This document shows positions 9,539 through 16,817 of a stretch of DNA of 20,605 bases, piece by piece (position 1 is the first letter of the stretch; each line of letters begins with the position of its first letter). Under the pieces are notes generated by a model. It searched no databases. It was not told where the DNA came from and was given only the letters and a program-made list of their open reading frames with translations. Origin of the DNA: DASSFZ01 sp036514635 (lineage in GTDB: Bacteria > Chloroflexota > Anaerolineae > Fen-1058). The DNA lies in contig DATBWU010000080.1 in NCBI GenBank assembly GCA_036514635.1, positions 1 to 20,605 on the forward strand, written 5' to 3'. A program made the translations under genes and the position numbers.

Positions 9539-9544
9539 ATTATA
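9539..9544 (-). promoter_or_regulatory. Candidate -10 box for glnS
   Basis: The minus strand reads TGTGTATAATTGG, a perfect TATAAT 34 bases before the glnS ATG. No good -35 hexamer lies at the usual distance. It suggests that glnS, and perhaps the kinase operon behind it, can be transcribed independently of gltX. Confidence 0.45.
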
Positions 9545-9573
9545 CACAGTGAGCGTCATTGCGAGAATCCCAC

Positions 9574-9662
9574 ATCGCCGGGTGGCGATATGCTTGCAGC
9601 GAGAAACTTGCGGGCTGCGTCGCGCCCATCCCGTCCTTGCGAGGCGGCGGCTCGCAAGGACG
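9574..9662. repeat. Hairpin repeats in the gltX-glnS spacer
   Basis: Two inverted repeats are seen. ATCGCC/GGCGAT (9574-9579 with 9584-9589) is short. CGTCCTTGCGAG and CTCGCAAGGACG (9632-9643 and 9651-9662) are perfect 12-base arms around a 7-base loop. A related GTCATTGCGAG lies at 9555-9565. The motif resembles the widespread GTCATTGCGAG intergenic repeats (recollection). No T-run follows, so it is not a classic terminator; it could protect or process the mRNA between the two synthetase genes. Confidence 0.6.
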
Positions 9663-9698
9663 CACTCGGCAGCGAGAAGTTAAAGGCCTGCTGCTCGA

Positions 9699-11216
9699 TC
9701 AGTCTTCCAACAACCGCTCGGCCTTCTTCAACCTCTGGATTGTCTTCTCTCGCCCCAGTGCTGCAATCGAGGCAAACAGCGGCGGCGATACCGTCTTGCC
9801 GGTTACGGCCACGCGAATCGGCATAAAGAACGGGCCGGGCTTCATGCCGGCGGCTTCGGCGGCCGCGCGGAAAGCGTTCTCCAGCGGCTCGGCCTCGAAC
9901 GGCTCGAACGTGCTGAGGATCGTCTCGGCTTGCTTCAACACACGCAGCGTCGTTTCCTTCGTCATGCCGTTTCCGACGAGCTGCGCCGGATCGGGCGAGA
10001 TGCTTTCGGCGAACAAGAAGTCCGTCATCTCCACCGCGTCTTTCAATGTCACCAGGCGTTCTTGAATGGCCGGTGCGATTTTCCGCAAGTGATCCCTATC
10101 GACTTCCAAGCCCGTGTCGAGCAAGAAAGGAGTGATACGCTTCACCAGTTCCTCGACAGGCAGGGCGCGGATGTACTCGCCGTTCATCCAGTCGAGCTTG
10201 TCGTACGGGAAGGCCGCGGGCGCGGGATTGACGTGCTCCAGGCTGAACAGGTTGATCAGTTCCTCGACCGTGAAGATTTCCTGCTCGATGCCTTCGCCGG
10301 GCGCCCACCCGACGAGCGCCAGAAAGTTGCGCAGCGCCTCCGGCAGATAACCGGCATCGCGGAACTCCGACACAAACACCGACTCTTCAAAGTTGCCCGT
10401 TCGGCGCTTGCTCATCTTGCCCTTGCCGGTCGGGTTCAGAATCACTGGCAGGTGTGCAAAGACCGGAGGCGTCCAGCCGAAGGCCTGGTAGATCTGATAG
10501 TGGCGCGGCAGGCTGGGCAGCCACTCATCGCCGCGCAGAACGTGCGTGATCTGCATATCGTGATCGTCCACCATCGCGGCGAGGTGGTAGGTGGGGAACC
10601 CATCGGACTTGAGGATGACGAAGTCATCCTGGCTGCGGTTCTCGACGGTAATCTCGCCGCGAATGGCGTCGCGGATGATCGTCTGCCCGTCGAGCGGCAC
10701 GGCCAGCCGGACGACGTGTGGCCGCTTGGGATCGACTTCGCCGGGCTTTTTGTTTCGGCAGAGTCGATCATAGTGCGGCGACTCTTTGCGCGCCATCTGC
10801 TCTTTGCGAACCTGTTCCAGTCGTTGCGGCGAGCAGTCGCAGCGATAGGCTGCGCCTTTGGCAATCAGCTCCTCAGCCGCCTCCTTGAAGCGTCCCAGCT
10901 TGAGCGATTGGACGTAGGGGCCAGACGCCCCGCCGACGTCGGGCGCGCCGTCGTAATCCTCGTTCGACTTCATCCGGCGCAAGTCGGCGCGGGCAGGGCC
11001 TTCGTCCCATTGCAGGCCCAGCCACAACAGGCCATCCATGATCGCGCGCACACCGCCGGGCGTGTAGCGTTTCTGATCGGTGTCTTCCAGGCGCAAGATA
11101 AACACGCCGTTGTGCTTGTGGGCGAACAACCAGTTGAACAACGCGGTGCGTAAACCGCCCACGTGCAGGAACCCGGTGGGCGAGGGGGCGAATCGAACAC
11201 GAACCTGATCGGTCAT
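9699..11216 (-). CDS. gltX: Glutamyl-tRNA synthetase
   Basis: A 505-residue class I aminoacyl-tRNA synthetase that attaches glutamate to tRNA-Glu. RFAPSPTGFLHVGGLRTALFNWL opens the Rossmann domain with the HIGH equivalent HVGG at 18-21; the KMSKS loop KMSKRRTG starts at residue 267. HVLRGDEWLPSLPRHYQIYQAFGW and the C-terminal helical anticodon-binding region (about 340-500) fit GltX. The length is typical. The ATG at 11216 has only a weak AGAGA in front. It follows rodA after 84 bases, most of which is a 7-base-unit palindromic element. Confidence 0.96.
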   Translation of the reverse strand: MTDQVRVRFAPSPTGFLHVGGLRTALFNWLFAHKHNGVFILRLEDTDQKRYTPGGVRAIMDGLLWLGLQWDEGPARADLRRMKSNEDYDGAPDVGGASGPYVQSLKLGRFKEAAEELIAKGAAYRCDCSPQRLEQVRKEQMARKESPHYDRLCRNKKPGEVDPKRPHVVRLAVPLDGQTIIRDAIRGEITVENRSQDDFVILKSDGFPTYHLAAMVDDHDMQITHVLRGDEWLPSLPRHYQIYQAFGWTPPVFAHLPVILNPTGKGKMSKRRTGNFEESVFVSEFRDAGYLPEALRNFLALVGWAPGEGIEQEIFTVEELINLFSLEHVNPAPAAFPYDKLDWMNGEYIRALPVEELVKRITPFLLDTGLEVDRDHLRKIAPAIQERLVTLKDAVEMTDFLFAESISPDPAQLVGNGMTKETTLRVLKQAETILSTFEPFEAEPLENAFRAAAEAAGMKPGPFFMPIRVAVTGKTVSPPLFASIAALGREKTIQRLKKAERLLED

Positions 11217-11238
11217 GGTCTCTCTTCGGTTGTTATGA

Positions 11239-11302
11239 GACGAAAGACGAAGGACGAATGACGATAGCCGCGTCGTTCGTCCTTCGTCGTCGGTCGGTCG
11301 TC
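11239..11302. repeat. Facing arrays of the 7-base unit GACGNNN between rodA and gltX
   Basis: On the plus strand four contiguous units GACGAAA, GACGAAG, GACGAAT, GACGATA (11239-11266) face five contiguous units of the inverse form NNNCGTC (11268-11302: CCGCGTC, GTTCGTC, CTTCGTC, GTCGGTC, GGTCGTC). The arms pair over 11246-11263 with 11271-11288, 18 positions with a single G-T wobble, leaving a 7-base loop. The outer end runs into the rodA stop codon (TGA on the minus strand, 11303-11301). No T-run follows, so it is not a simple terminator. Confidence 0.8.
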
Positions 11303-12440
11303 AGAATTCGATTTTCTTGTGGCGCATGACGACGCTCTGCACGACGCCGAGCGCGAGGAGCGTGGCGACGAGCGCGCTGCCTCCGTACGACACGAGCGGC
11401 AGCGGCAGTCCGGCGACCGGCCCTAAGCGGAGGTTCATGGCGATGTTGATGGCGGACTGGAAGAAGATCATCGCGAACACGCCCACGGCCAGGACGCGGC
11501 CAAAGTCGTCGCGGGCGAGCGTCGCCGCGCGCAGCACGCGAATCAACAGCAGGCTGAGCAGCCCCAGCACGATCAGCGCGCCGGCGAAGCCGAGCTCTTC
11601 GCCGATGACGGAGAAGATGAAGTCGGTGTGGCGAACTTTGAGGAAGCGGCCCTGGTTCTGGCTGCCCTGCATGTACCCCTGGCCGAGCAGCCCGCCGCTG
11701 CCGATGCTGATCTCGGCCTGCAATAGGTTGTATTCGGCGTCGGAGTTGCGGCTGGGATCGATGAACAGCGCGATGCGCTCGCGCTGATAATCTTCCATCG
11801 CCGACCAAATCAGGGGAACCCCCACCAACACGACGACGATCAGCAGAATGGCGTGGCGCTTCTTGAGTCCGGCGATGTAAAACATCGCCAGGCCGACCAC
11901 GCCGACGACGATCGCGGTGCTCAGGTTGGGCTGGACGAAAATCAAAGCCACCGGCACGCAGATCAATAGTATCGTCGCGATGAATGTCTTGAACCTGCCA
12001 ATGCGTTCTTTCTGTGTGGCAAGATGCCCGGCCAGCGCCGGGATCAACAGCACCTTCGCCAGCTCGGCGGGCTGGATGTTGAAGAGCACTAAATCCAGCC
12101 AGCGGCGCACGTCGCCGATCTGGCTGGAGCCGAGCACCAGCGCGAGGATCAACAGCGCGCCGGAGAAAATGTAGAGCGCGCGGTACAGGTTGAACCAGAC
12201 GCGGTAATCGATGGAGGCCATGGCCAGGTACACGCCCAGCCCCAGCAGCGCGAACTGTACCTGCTTGCGGGCCGCCTCGGCCAGGTCGCTACCGGGCGGC
12301 GCGCCGAGCGTGGCGCTGTGGATCATCAAGATGCTGATCCCGGTCAGCAGGATGATGGTGATCAGCATGATCCAGTCGAAGTGACGCCACGCCACCCGGC
12401 TGTACGACGATGTACCTCTCGCTTCTCGAATAACGGCCAT
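11301..12440 (-). CDS. rodA: RodA/FtsW-family peptidoglycan polymerase (SEDS), probably RodA
   Basis: A 379-residue polytopic membrane protein with about ten hydrophobic helices. SEDS signatures are clear: QPAELAKVLLIPALAGHLA, FVQPNLSTAIV, GSGGLLGQGYMQGSQNQGRFLKVRHTDFIFSVIGEELGF and GPVAGLPLPLVSYGGSALV near the C-terminus. The HTDFIFSVIGEE segment and the placement next to min genes favour RodA, the glycan-strand polymerase of cell elongation working with a class B penicillin-binding protein; FtsW cannot be fully excluded. No clear ribosome binding site precedes the ATG, and the gene is separated from minE by a repeat-filled gap of 129 bases. Confidence 0.9.
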   Translation of the reverse strand: MAVIREARGTSSYSRVAWRHFDWIMLITIILLTGISILMIHSATLGAPPGSDLAEAARKQVQFALLGLGVYLAMASIDYRVWFNLYRALYIFSGALLILALVLGSSQIGDVRRWLDLVLFNIQPAELAKVLLIPALAGHLATQKERIGRFKTFIATILLICVPVALIFVQPNLSTAIVVGVVGLAMFYIAGLKKRHAILLIVVVLVGVPLIWSAMEDYQRERIALFIDPSRNSDAEYNLLQAEISIGSGGLLGQGYMQGSQNQGRFLKVRHTDFIFSVIGEELGFAGALIVLGLLSLLLIRVLRAATLARDDFGRVLAVGVFAMIFFQSAINIAMNLRLGPVAGLPLPLVSYGGSALVATLLALGVVQSVVMRHKKIEF

Positions 12441-12450
12441 AGGATTTAGA

Positions 12451-12541
12451 ACGCGGATTCACGCGGATCAACACAGCAGTTGCCGCTTTGCCCTCCGCCG
12501 TAATCGTGGATTTGATCCGCGTCTTCCGCGTCTATCCGCGT
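12451..12541. repeat. Facing arrays of a 10-base unit (ACGCGGATNN) between minE and rodA
   Basis: Two contiguous units ACGCGGATTC and ACGCGGATCA (12451-12470) face three inverse units TGATCCGCGT, CTTCCGCGT, CTATCCGCGT (12513-12541). The inner pair is a perfect 10-base match across a 42-base loop. The element takes up most of the leader of rodA. It is built like the 7-base elements nearby but with a different unit and period. Confidence 0.7.
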
Positions 12542-12569
12542 CCAAATTCCAGGGCGTGTGGCGGTGAAT

Positions 12570-12845
12570 CTATGATTGCCCTTTCATGCGCCGGCCATCG
12601 GCCAGCGGGATGTCGGCGATCAGTTTGTTGTCCCGACCTTCTTGCGAGAATGTGACGTGCACGCCGTCTTTGTCGATCTCGATGTGCTTGGAGATCACGG
12701 CGATGATTTCGTCTTTCAGTATCTCCAACATGCCGGGCGAGATCTGGCTGCGATCGTGCACTAGCACCAATTGCAGGCGCTGCTTGGCGATGTCGCGGCT
12801 GGTTTCCGGCTTGTGTCCGCGCAAGCGATTGAGCACGTTCATCAT
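12570..12845 (-). CDS. minE: Cell division topological specificity factor MinE
   Basis: A 91-residue protein, the normal MinE length. The N-terminus NVLNRLRG matches the membrane-targeting helix, SRDIAKQRLQLVLVHDRSQ is the MinD-binding stretch that stimulates its ATPase, and ISPGMLEILKDEIIAVISKHIEID starts the dimerising topological-specificity domain. Two consecutive ATGs are available; the first overlaps the minD stop by four bases (ATGA), so translation is coupled. MinE drives pole-to-pole movement of MinCD so that division occurs at mid-cell. Confidence 0.95.
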   Translation of the reverse strand: MMNVLNRLRGHKPETSRDIAKQRLQLVLVHDRSQISPGMLEILKDEIIAVISKHIEIDKDGVHVTFSQEGRDNKLIADIPLADGRRMKGQS

Positions 12846-13651
12846 CCAGACCTCCCATCGCTGCGAAACAGGCGGCTGAGGCGCTGCAAGAAGCCGGCGG
12901 CTTCGCGGAACGTCTCGAACGGAATGTCTTCACCCAGCAGGCGGCGCGCGATGTTGCGGAACGACTGCCCGGCGCGCGATCGCTCGTCCAGCGCGGCGGG
13001 GCTGCCGCGATTGGTCGAGACGAGGATCGTCTCGTCCTCCGGGACGACGCCCAGCAGCTCGACGGCCAGGATTTCCAACACGTCGCCCGTGTCGAGCATG
13101 TCGCCGCGATTCACCAGTTCAGGCTTGAGCCGATTGACGATGAGTTTCGCCGGGCCTTTCTCCGCCGCTTCGACCAGGCCGATCACGCGATCGGCATCGC
13201 GCACCGCCGACACTTCGGGATTGGTGACGATGATCACGCCGTTGGCCGGCGCGAGCGCGGTGCGAAAGCCCTCCTCGATGCCAGCCGCCGAGTCGATCAA
13301 AACGAAATCGTGATCGGGACTGAGCTCCTCGCACACGCGGATCAGATCGGCGGCCTTGACGGCGCTCTTGTCGCGCTTCTGCGAAGCGGGCAGCAGATAC
13401 AGATCGGGCAGGCGCTTATCCTTGATCATCGCCTGGCGCAGCTTGCAGCGGCCTTCGATCACGTCGACCACGTCGTACACAATGCGGTTTTCCAGCCCTA
13501 GCACCACGTCGAGGTTGCGCAGGCCGATGTCGGCGTCGAGGCACACCACGCGCTTGCCCAACAATGCGAGTGCGACACCGATGTTCGCGGTAGTCGTCGT
13601 CTTACCCACCCCGCCTTTGCCGGAAGTGATCGTCATGACTCGTGCTGCCAT
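12842..13651 (-). CDS. minD: Septum site-determining ATPase MinD
   Basis: A 269-residue ParA/MinD-type ATPase. It has the deviant Walker A motif GKGGVGKTTTT with K12 and K17, the switch region DADIGLRNLDVVLGLENR, Walker B DFVLIDSAAGI, and a C-terminal amphipathic helix FLQRLSRLF that would bind membrane in the ATP dimer. The ATG has GGAGG (13661-13657) at a 5-base gap. It recruits MinC to the membrane and is displaced by MinE, whose gene overlaps its stop. MinC is upstream on the same strand but separated by a 269-base gap filled by a heptamer repeat element, unusual for min operons. Confidence 0.96.
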   Translation of the reverse strand: MAARVMTITSGKGGVGKTTTTANIGVALALLGKRVVCLDADIGLRNLDVVLGLENRIVYDVVDVIEGRCKLRQAMIKDKRLPDLYLLPASQKRDKSAVKAADLIRVCEELSPDHDFVLIDSAAGIEEGFRTALAPANGVIIVTNPEVSAVRDADRVIGLVEAAEKGPAKLIVNRLKPELVNRGDMLDTGDVLEILAVELLGVVPEDETILVSTNRGSPAALDERSRAGQSFRNIARRLLGEDIPFETFREAAGFLQRLSRLFRSDGRSG

Positions 13652-13667
13652 ACCTGCCTCCTGTCGG

Positions 13668-13920
13668 CAGTCGCCAGTCGCCAGTCATCAGTCGCCAGTC
13701 ATCAGTCGCCAGTCATCAGTTGTCAGTCAGCAGTCGTCAGTCAGCAGTTGCCAGTCATCAGTCATCAGTCATCGGTCGCCAGTCATCAGTCATCAGTTGT
13801 CAGTCACCAGTTGTCAGTCACCAGTTGTCACTACTACATCTTCACTGTCCATTCATTACTGCTCACTGACTACTGACTACTGACTACTGACTACTGATTA
13901 CTGTTCACTGCTCACCGGTT
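13668..13920. repeat. Large heptamer element, facing CAGTNNN arrays, between minC and minD
   Basis: From 13668 to 13828 there are 23 contiguous 7-base units with no slip in register; 22 begin CAGT and one CGGT, and all have a pyrimidine at position 5. After about 15 bases, a facing array runs from 13844 to 13920: 11 units in register, mostly ACTGNNN, including four ACTGACT in a row. Read in the same sense these units all have a purine at position 5. The right end touches the minC stop codon (13921-13923) and the left end is 6 bases from the minD ribosome binding site. Transcribed RNA could fold into a long stem with CAGU/ACUG pairing every 7 bases. Confidence 0.9.
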
Positions 13921-14640
13921 CTACATTCCCCAGGGTTCTGCAGTGATCTGCCCCTCGCGCACGCGCGCCGTTTCGGGCCTGGGCTTGCGGCGGCGATCAT
14001 CCGGCGAGCGCGTGATGTGGCTGCCGATGCGCAGTTGAGTCGGGGCCAGGTCGAGCGCGCAGACCACGGCGCTCTCGTTGCCCAATGCGCCGGCGTGCAC
14101 CACGCCGCGCAACTTGCCCCACACCACGATGTCCCCGCCAGCGATGATCTCCGCGCCGGGATTCACGTCGCCGATCACGGTGATGCTGCCCGGATGCCGC
14201 AGCGACTGGCCCGATCGGATCGTCCGCCGAACCACCAATCCGGCGTCCGGCCACTCGTCGATGGGCAGCGCGGGCGATTCCGGCTGGGTCTCGAGTGTCA
14301 CTTCCCACGTGCGCGGCTCGGGCGGCGGGGCGACCGGCGGGGGCATGTCCAACCCCAGCCGCGAGGCCGTTCGCCGCGTCCCGGCGTCCTCGCTGACGAT
14401 CGCCCACAGCGTCACATCGTGCCGGGCCAGCAGATCGCGCGTCTGGCGCACATCGTCTTCGCTCAGTGCGCGCGGGCCGACGATCAGCGCGACGCGCCCA
14501 CCCTTGAAGAACATGGGCGCTTGGGTCAGCCTCGCTTCGAGCGCGGTCAGCGCCTCGGGCCAGGGGCCGTCGCCGGGCAATGTCACCGATAGCCCATCGC
14601 GCATGCCCTTGATGACGATGCTGGTGAAATCGATGCTCAT
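13921..14640 (-). CDS. minC: Septum site-determining protein MinC
   Basis: A 239-residue inhibitor of FtsZ ring assembly. The N-terminal domain (about 1-100) has VIKGMRDGLSVTL, APMFFKGGRVALIVG and DVTLWAIVSED, matching the MinC N-domain. A Pro-rich linker (100-110) leads to the C-terminal beta-helix (about 136-208) with VVRRTIRSGQSLRHPGSITV, IGDVNPGAEIIAGGDIVVWGKLRGVVHAGA and LAPTQLRIG, which dimerises and binds MinD. The tail after 210 is basic and then ends in EPWGM. It is the first gene of the minus-strand block, behind an extended -10 box. Confidence 0.94.
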   Translation of the reverse strand: MSIDFTSIVIKGMRDGLSVTLPGDGPWPEALTALEARLTQAPMFFKGGRVALIVGPRALSEDDVRQTRDLLARHDVTLWAIVSEDAGTRRTASRLGLDMPPPVAPPPEPRTWEVTLETQPESPALPIDEWPDAGLVVRRTIRSGQSLRHPGSITVIGDVNPGAEIIAGGDIVVWGKLRGVVHAGALGNESAVVCALDLAPTQLRIGSHITRSPDDRRRKPRPETARVREGQITAEPWGM

Positions 14641-14758
14641 CGTCTGTTATCACCCTTCCACAGGTTTCACGCTTCGCAATGTGCGGGAGGGTTTTGAGAT
14701 AGTTTCTTAGCGTCACGCTGATGAGGAGGCTTCGCAATCGCTGCGCGAGTTGCGAGGG

Positions 14759-14764
14759 ATTATA
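14759..14764 (-). promoter_or_regulatory. Extended -10 box for minC
   Basis: The minus strand reads TTGTGCTATAATCCC: a perfect TATAAT with the TGN extension just in front. No strong -35 is present, which the extension can compensate for. Transcription would start near 14752 and leave a leader of about 110 bases before the minC ATG, containing the GCTTCGCAAT direct repeat. This is probably the main promoter of the min block. Confidence 0.55.
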
Positions 14765-14826
14765 GCACAAGTGAGATCACCAAGAGACCACGGCGTGCGT
14801 TTCAAATCGGGTGCGAACGGAGGAGG

Positions 14827-14855
14827 CCGACACTTCGAGGTTCTTCAAGTGCCGG
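14827..14855. repeat. Hairpin of the GTGCCGGACACTT type
   Basis: Arms CCGACACTT and AAGTGCCGG (14827-14835 and 14847-14855) match at 8 of 9 positions around an 11-base loop, and ACACCTTTCG follows. The combination of GTGCCGG and GACACTT resembles a dispersed intergenic repeat seen in other bacteria (recollection). It has no coding meaning here. Confidence 0.4.
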
Positions 14856-15042
14856 ACACCTTTCGACTCGCGCGGAAAGAGAGGGCTTTGCGCGGATCGA
14901 GGTGATCGAATCCAACGCGCTCACAACGCCCAACCAACTAACACAGATACAACTCAAACTCCACGCAAGCCTAACGCCAGGCCGCGCAAGGCTGTGCTAG
15001 TTTAGCGGTGTGCGAGAAGTTGGAATCGGGCGGTGCACGATA

Positions 15043-16668
15043 ATGAGCAAAGTTAGTCGAGGGATGAGCAAGGCGCGTGGGGTGTGCCTGTCCATCGGGA
15101 TGGTGTCTGCGCTCATCGTGCTCGGCACGGCCCAGGCTGAAGAAGGTGAGCCGCGCGAGGGCCACTTCTCTGCGCCGGATGTCGAGGCCTTTTCTGCGAC
15201 CTCGGCCTCGACGGCAATCCCCGGTTTCTATCAGACCAGCGAATACATGATTGGCCGCGTCGCCGTCGGCGTGATCCTGCCGGAGAGCGATGGGACAATC
15301 GATGCCGAGCTGAACACGTGGAGCGCCGATCAACGCCAGCGCGTCCTGGCGGAAGTGCGCGCCGGCCTGGAGTGGTGGTCGCGCCAGGCTCCCCAAGCGA
15401 ACCTGACCTTCGTCATCGACGATCACACGACCGATCCCATCGCCACCGGCTACGAGCCGATCCGGCATCCGCAGTACGAGGAGGGCCTGTGGATCGGCGA
15501 TGTGATGTCTCGACTGGGCTACGCGGGCGGATCATACTGGACGCGCGTGCGCACGTACGTGAATGATCTGCGCGAGCGGTATGACACGGATTGGGCCTTC
15601 GCCATCTTCGTCGTCAACAGCGCGGGTGATACAGATGCCGCGTTCGCCGATCGCTACTTCGCCTATGCGTACATTGGCGGCCCGTTCCTGGTGATGACCT
15701 ACAACAACGCGGGCTACGGCATCGACAACATGGATGCGGTCGCCGCGCACGAAACCGGCCACGTTTTCCGCGCGCTCGATCAATACGCCAGCGCCAACAT
15801 TGTCTGCACGGCCAAGTCGGGTTATCTGGGCGTCGAGACGCAGAACAGCCAGCGCGCTGGCTGCGCCAGTAACCTTCCCAGCATCATGCGCGGCGGGATT
15901 TACCCCTACACGGCCAACGCGATCGATCCTCACGCGCGCGGGCAGATCGGCTGGCGCGATTCGGACGGCGATGGTCTGTTCGATCCGGTCGATACGACGC
16001 CCACATTCAGCGTCGATCCGGTCACTCGATCCGATGACGGCTGGAATTACGCGGGCCGCGTGTCCGACGCGCCTTATCCGTCTACGTGGCGGCCGCCGGC
16101 GACGATCAACACGGTCTGGGTCGAGTATAGCGTCGATGGGGGCGGATGGTTGCCGGCCGAACCTGCGGATGGTCGCTTTGATTCGCCGGACGAAGCCTTC
16201 GCGCTTCAGCTCAGGTTCGCTGTCAGCGGCAATCATCGTGTCGAGCTGCGCGCGCACACCCGCTTCGGCAGTGTCTCTTCGCCGGCCGGATTCGTCGCCG
16301 TCGTGCCCGATCCAATCGATGGGGGGCTGGATACCTGGTTGGAGCCGCCGCCGGCCGGGCTGCCCGGCGTCACGAGCGCGACCTCCCTGGCGGGCATGGC
16401 CTCGTCCTATCTCGATGATGGGTCCCCCGCCGTGGCGATTGACCGGGTGGAGTATCGCATCGATGGAAGCGAATGGCAGATCGCCCAACCGCAAGACGGC
16501 GCGTTCGACGGTCCGGAGGAAGGGTTTGTGATTCCGCTGGGCCTCCAGGGTGGCGCGCATCAGATCGAGGCGCGCGCCATCGACGCGACCGGAAAAGTGG
16601 AGCAGAACTTTGCGGCTCTACAGGTGAGCACCGGCTACCAGGCGTACATCCCGGCTGTGCAAAAGTGA
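15043..16668 (+). CDS. Secreted metzincin-like metalloprotease with C-terminal repeats
   Basis: The ATG at 15043 is chosen because it gives a normal signal peptide (basic start, hydrophobic core near residues 14-30, cleavage after AQA); GTG 15010 and ATG 15064 are alternatives. No clear ribosome binding site is seen. The 541-residue product has AAHETGHVFRALDQY with H236, E237, H240 and D246: the HExxH motif with an Asp at the metzincin third-ligand position, but Arg243 replaces the usual Gly. A calcium-type loop DSDGDG starts at 306. Two related beta modules follow (about 355-410 and 465-525), each with VEYxxDGxxW, then a P/D-G-x-F-D-x-P-x-E segment and an H-x-x-E-x-R-A strand. The last residues YIPAVQK resemble the C-terminal tail common in exported Chloroflexota proteins. 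The substrate is unknown. It looks monocistronic. Confidence 0.85.
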   Translation: MSKVSRGMSKARGVCLSIGMVSALIVLGTAQAEEGEPREGHFSAPDVEAFSATSASTAIPGFYQTSEYMIGRVAVGVILPESDGTIDAELNTWSADQRQRVLAEVRAGLEWWSRQAPQANLTFVIDDHTTDPIATGYEPIRHPQYEEGLWIGDVMSRLGYAGGSYWTRVRTYVNDLRERYDTDWAFAIFVVNSAGDTDAAFADRYFAYAYIGGPFLVMTYNNAGYGIDNMDAVAAHETGHVFRALDQYASANIVCTAKSGYLGVETQNSQRAGCASNLPSIMRGGIYPYTANAIDPHARGQIGWRDSDGDGLFDPVDTTPTFSVDPVTRSDDGWNYAGRVSDAPYPSTWRPPATINTVWVEYSVDGGGWLPAEPADGRFDSPDEAFALQLRFAVSGNHRVELRAHTRFGSVSSPAGFVAVVPDPIDGGLDTWLEPPPAGLPGVTSATSLAGMASSYLDDGSPAVAIDRVEYRIDGSEWQIAQPQDGAFDGPEEGFVIPLGLQGGAHQIEARAIDATGKVEQNFAALQVSTGYQAYIPAVQK

Positions 16669-16677
16669 ATGCTCCTC

Positions 16678-16808
16678 CCGCGAGTCTGAAAGTCTGTCTG
16701 AAAAGCCGCCAGATTAACCACCAAGACTCGAAGGCACCAAGAATCTCCAAGTTTTCTTGGTGTCCCTCCGTGTCTTGGTGACTTGGTGGTGAGTTCTGAG
16801 ACTCGCGG
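16678..16808. repeat. Nested palindromic element between convergent genes
   Basis: Outer perfect 10-base arms CCGCGAGTCT and AGACTCGCGG (16678-16687, 16799-16808) enclose further arms ACCACCAAG/CTTGGTGGT (16717-16725, 16782-16790) and CACCAAGAA/TTCTTGGTG (16735-16743, 16754-16762). The inner part is made of roughly 9-base units around CACCAAG. It occupies nearly the whole gap between the stops of two convergent genes and could end transcription from both sides. Confidence 0.75.
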
Positions 16809-16817
16809 AAGGATGTG

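Larger units (their letters stand above)
14641..15042. other. Divergent intergenic region between minC and the secreted protease gene
   Basis: About 400 bases with no credible gene. It contains the minC -10 box at 14759-14764, a 10-base direct repeat GCTTCGCAAT at 14671-14680 and 14729-14738 inside the minC leader, and a hairpin at 14827-14855. Towards the protease gene a weak extended -10 candidate TGTGCTAGTTT ends at 15003 but lacks a -35. The rest shows nothing recognisable. Confidence 0.6.

Noticed and set aside
9632..9662. 12-base hairpin as a rho-independent terminator of gltX
   Set aside because: No T-run follows on either strand; kept as a repeat only.
13642..13883. Open frames reading through the heptamer array with Ser/Gln/Val-rich repeats
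   Set aside because: They are translations of 7-base tandem units with no start signal and lie opposite the minC-minD transcript; no protein character beyond the repeat.
13668..13920. Possible CRISPR array
   Set aside because: Units are 7 bases, contiguous, degenerate and without spacers; no cas genes nearby.
14811..15005. Small plus-strand open frame of 64 codons before the protease
   Set aside because: Covers a hairpin repeat, has no convincing protein character and no neighbour relation.
15532..16560. Long minus-strand open frame opposite the secreted protease
   Set aside because: Shadow frame rich in Arg, Ile, Asp and Gly without domains; the plus strand has signal peptide and HExxH motif.
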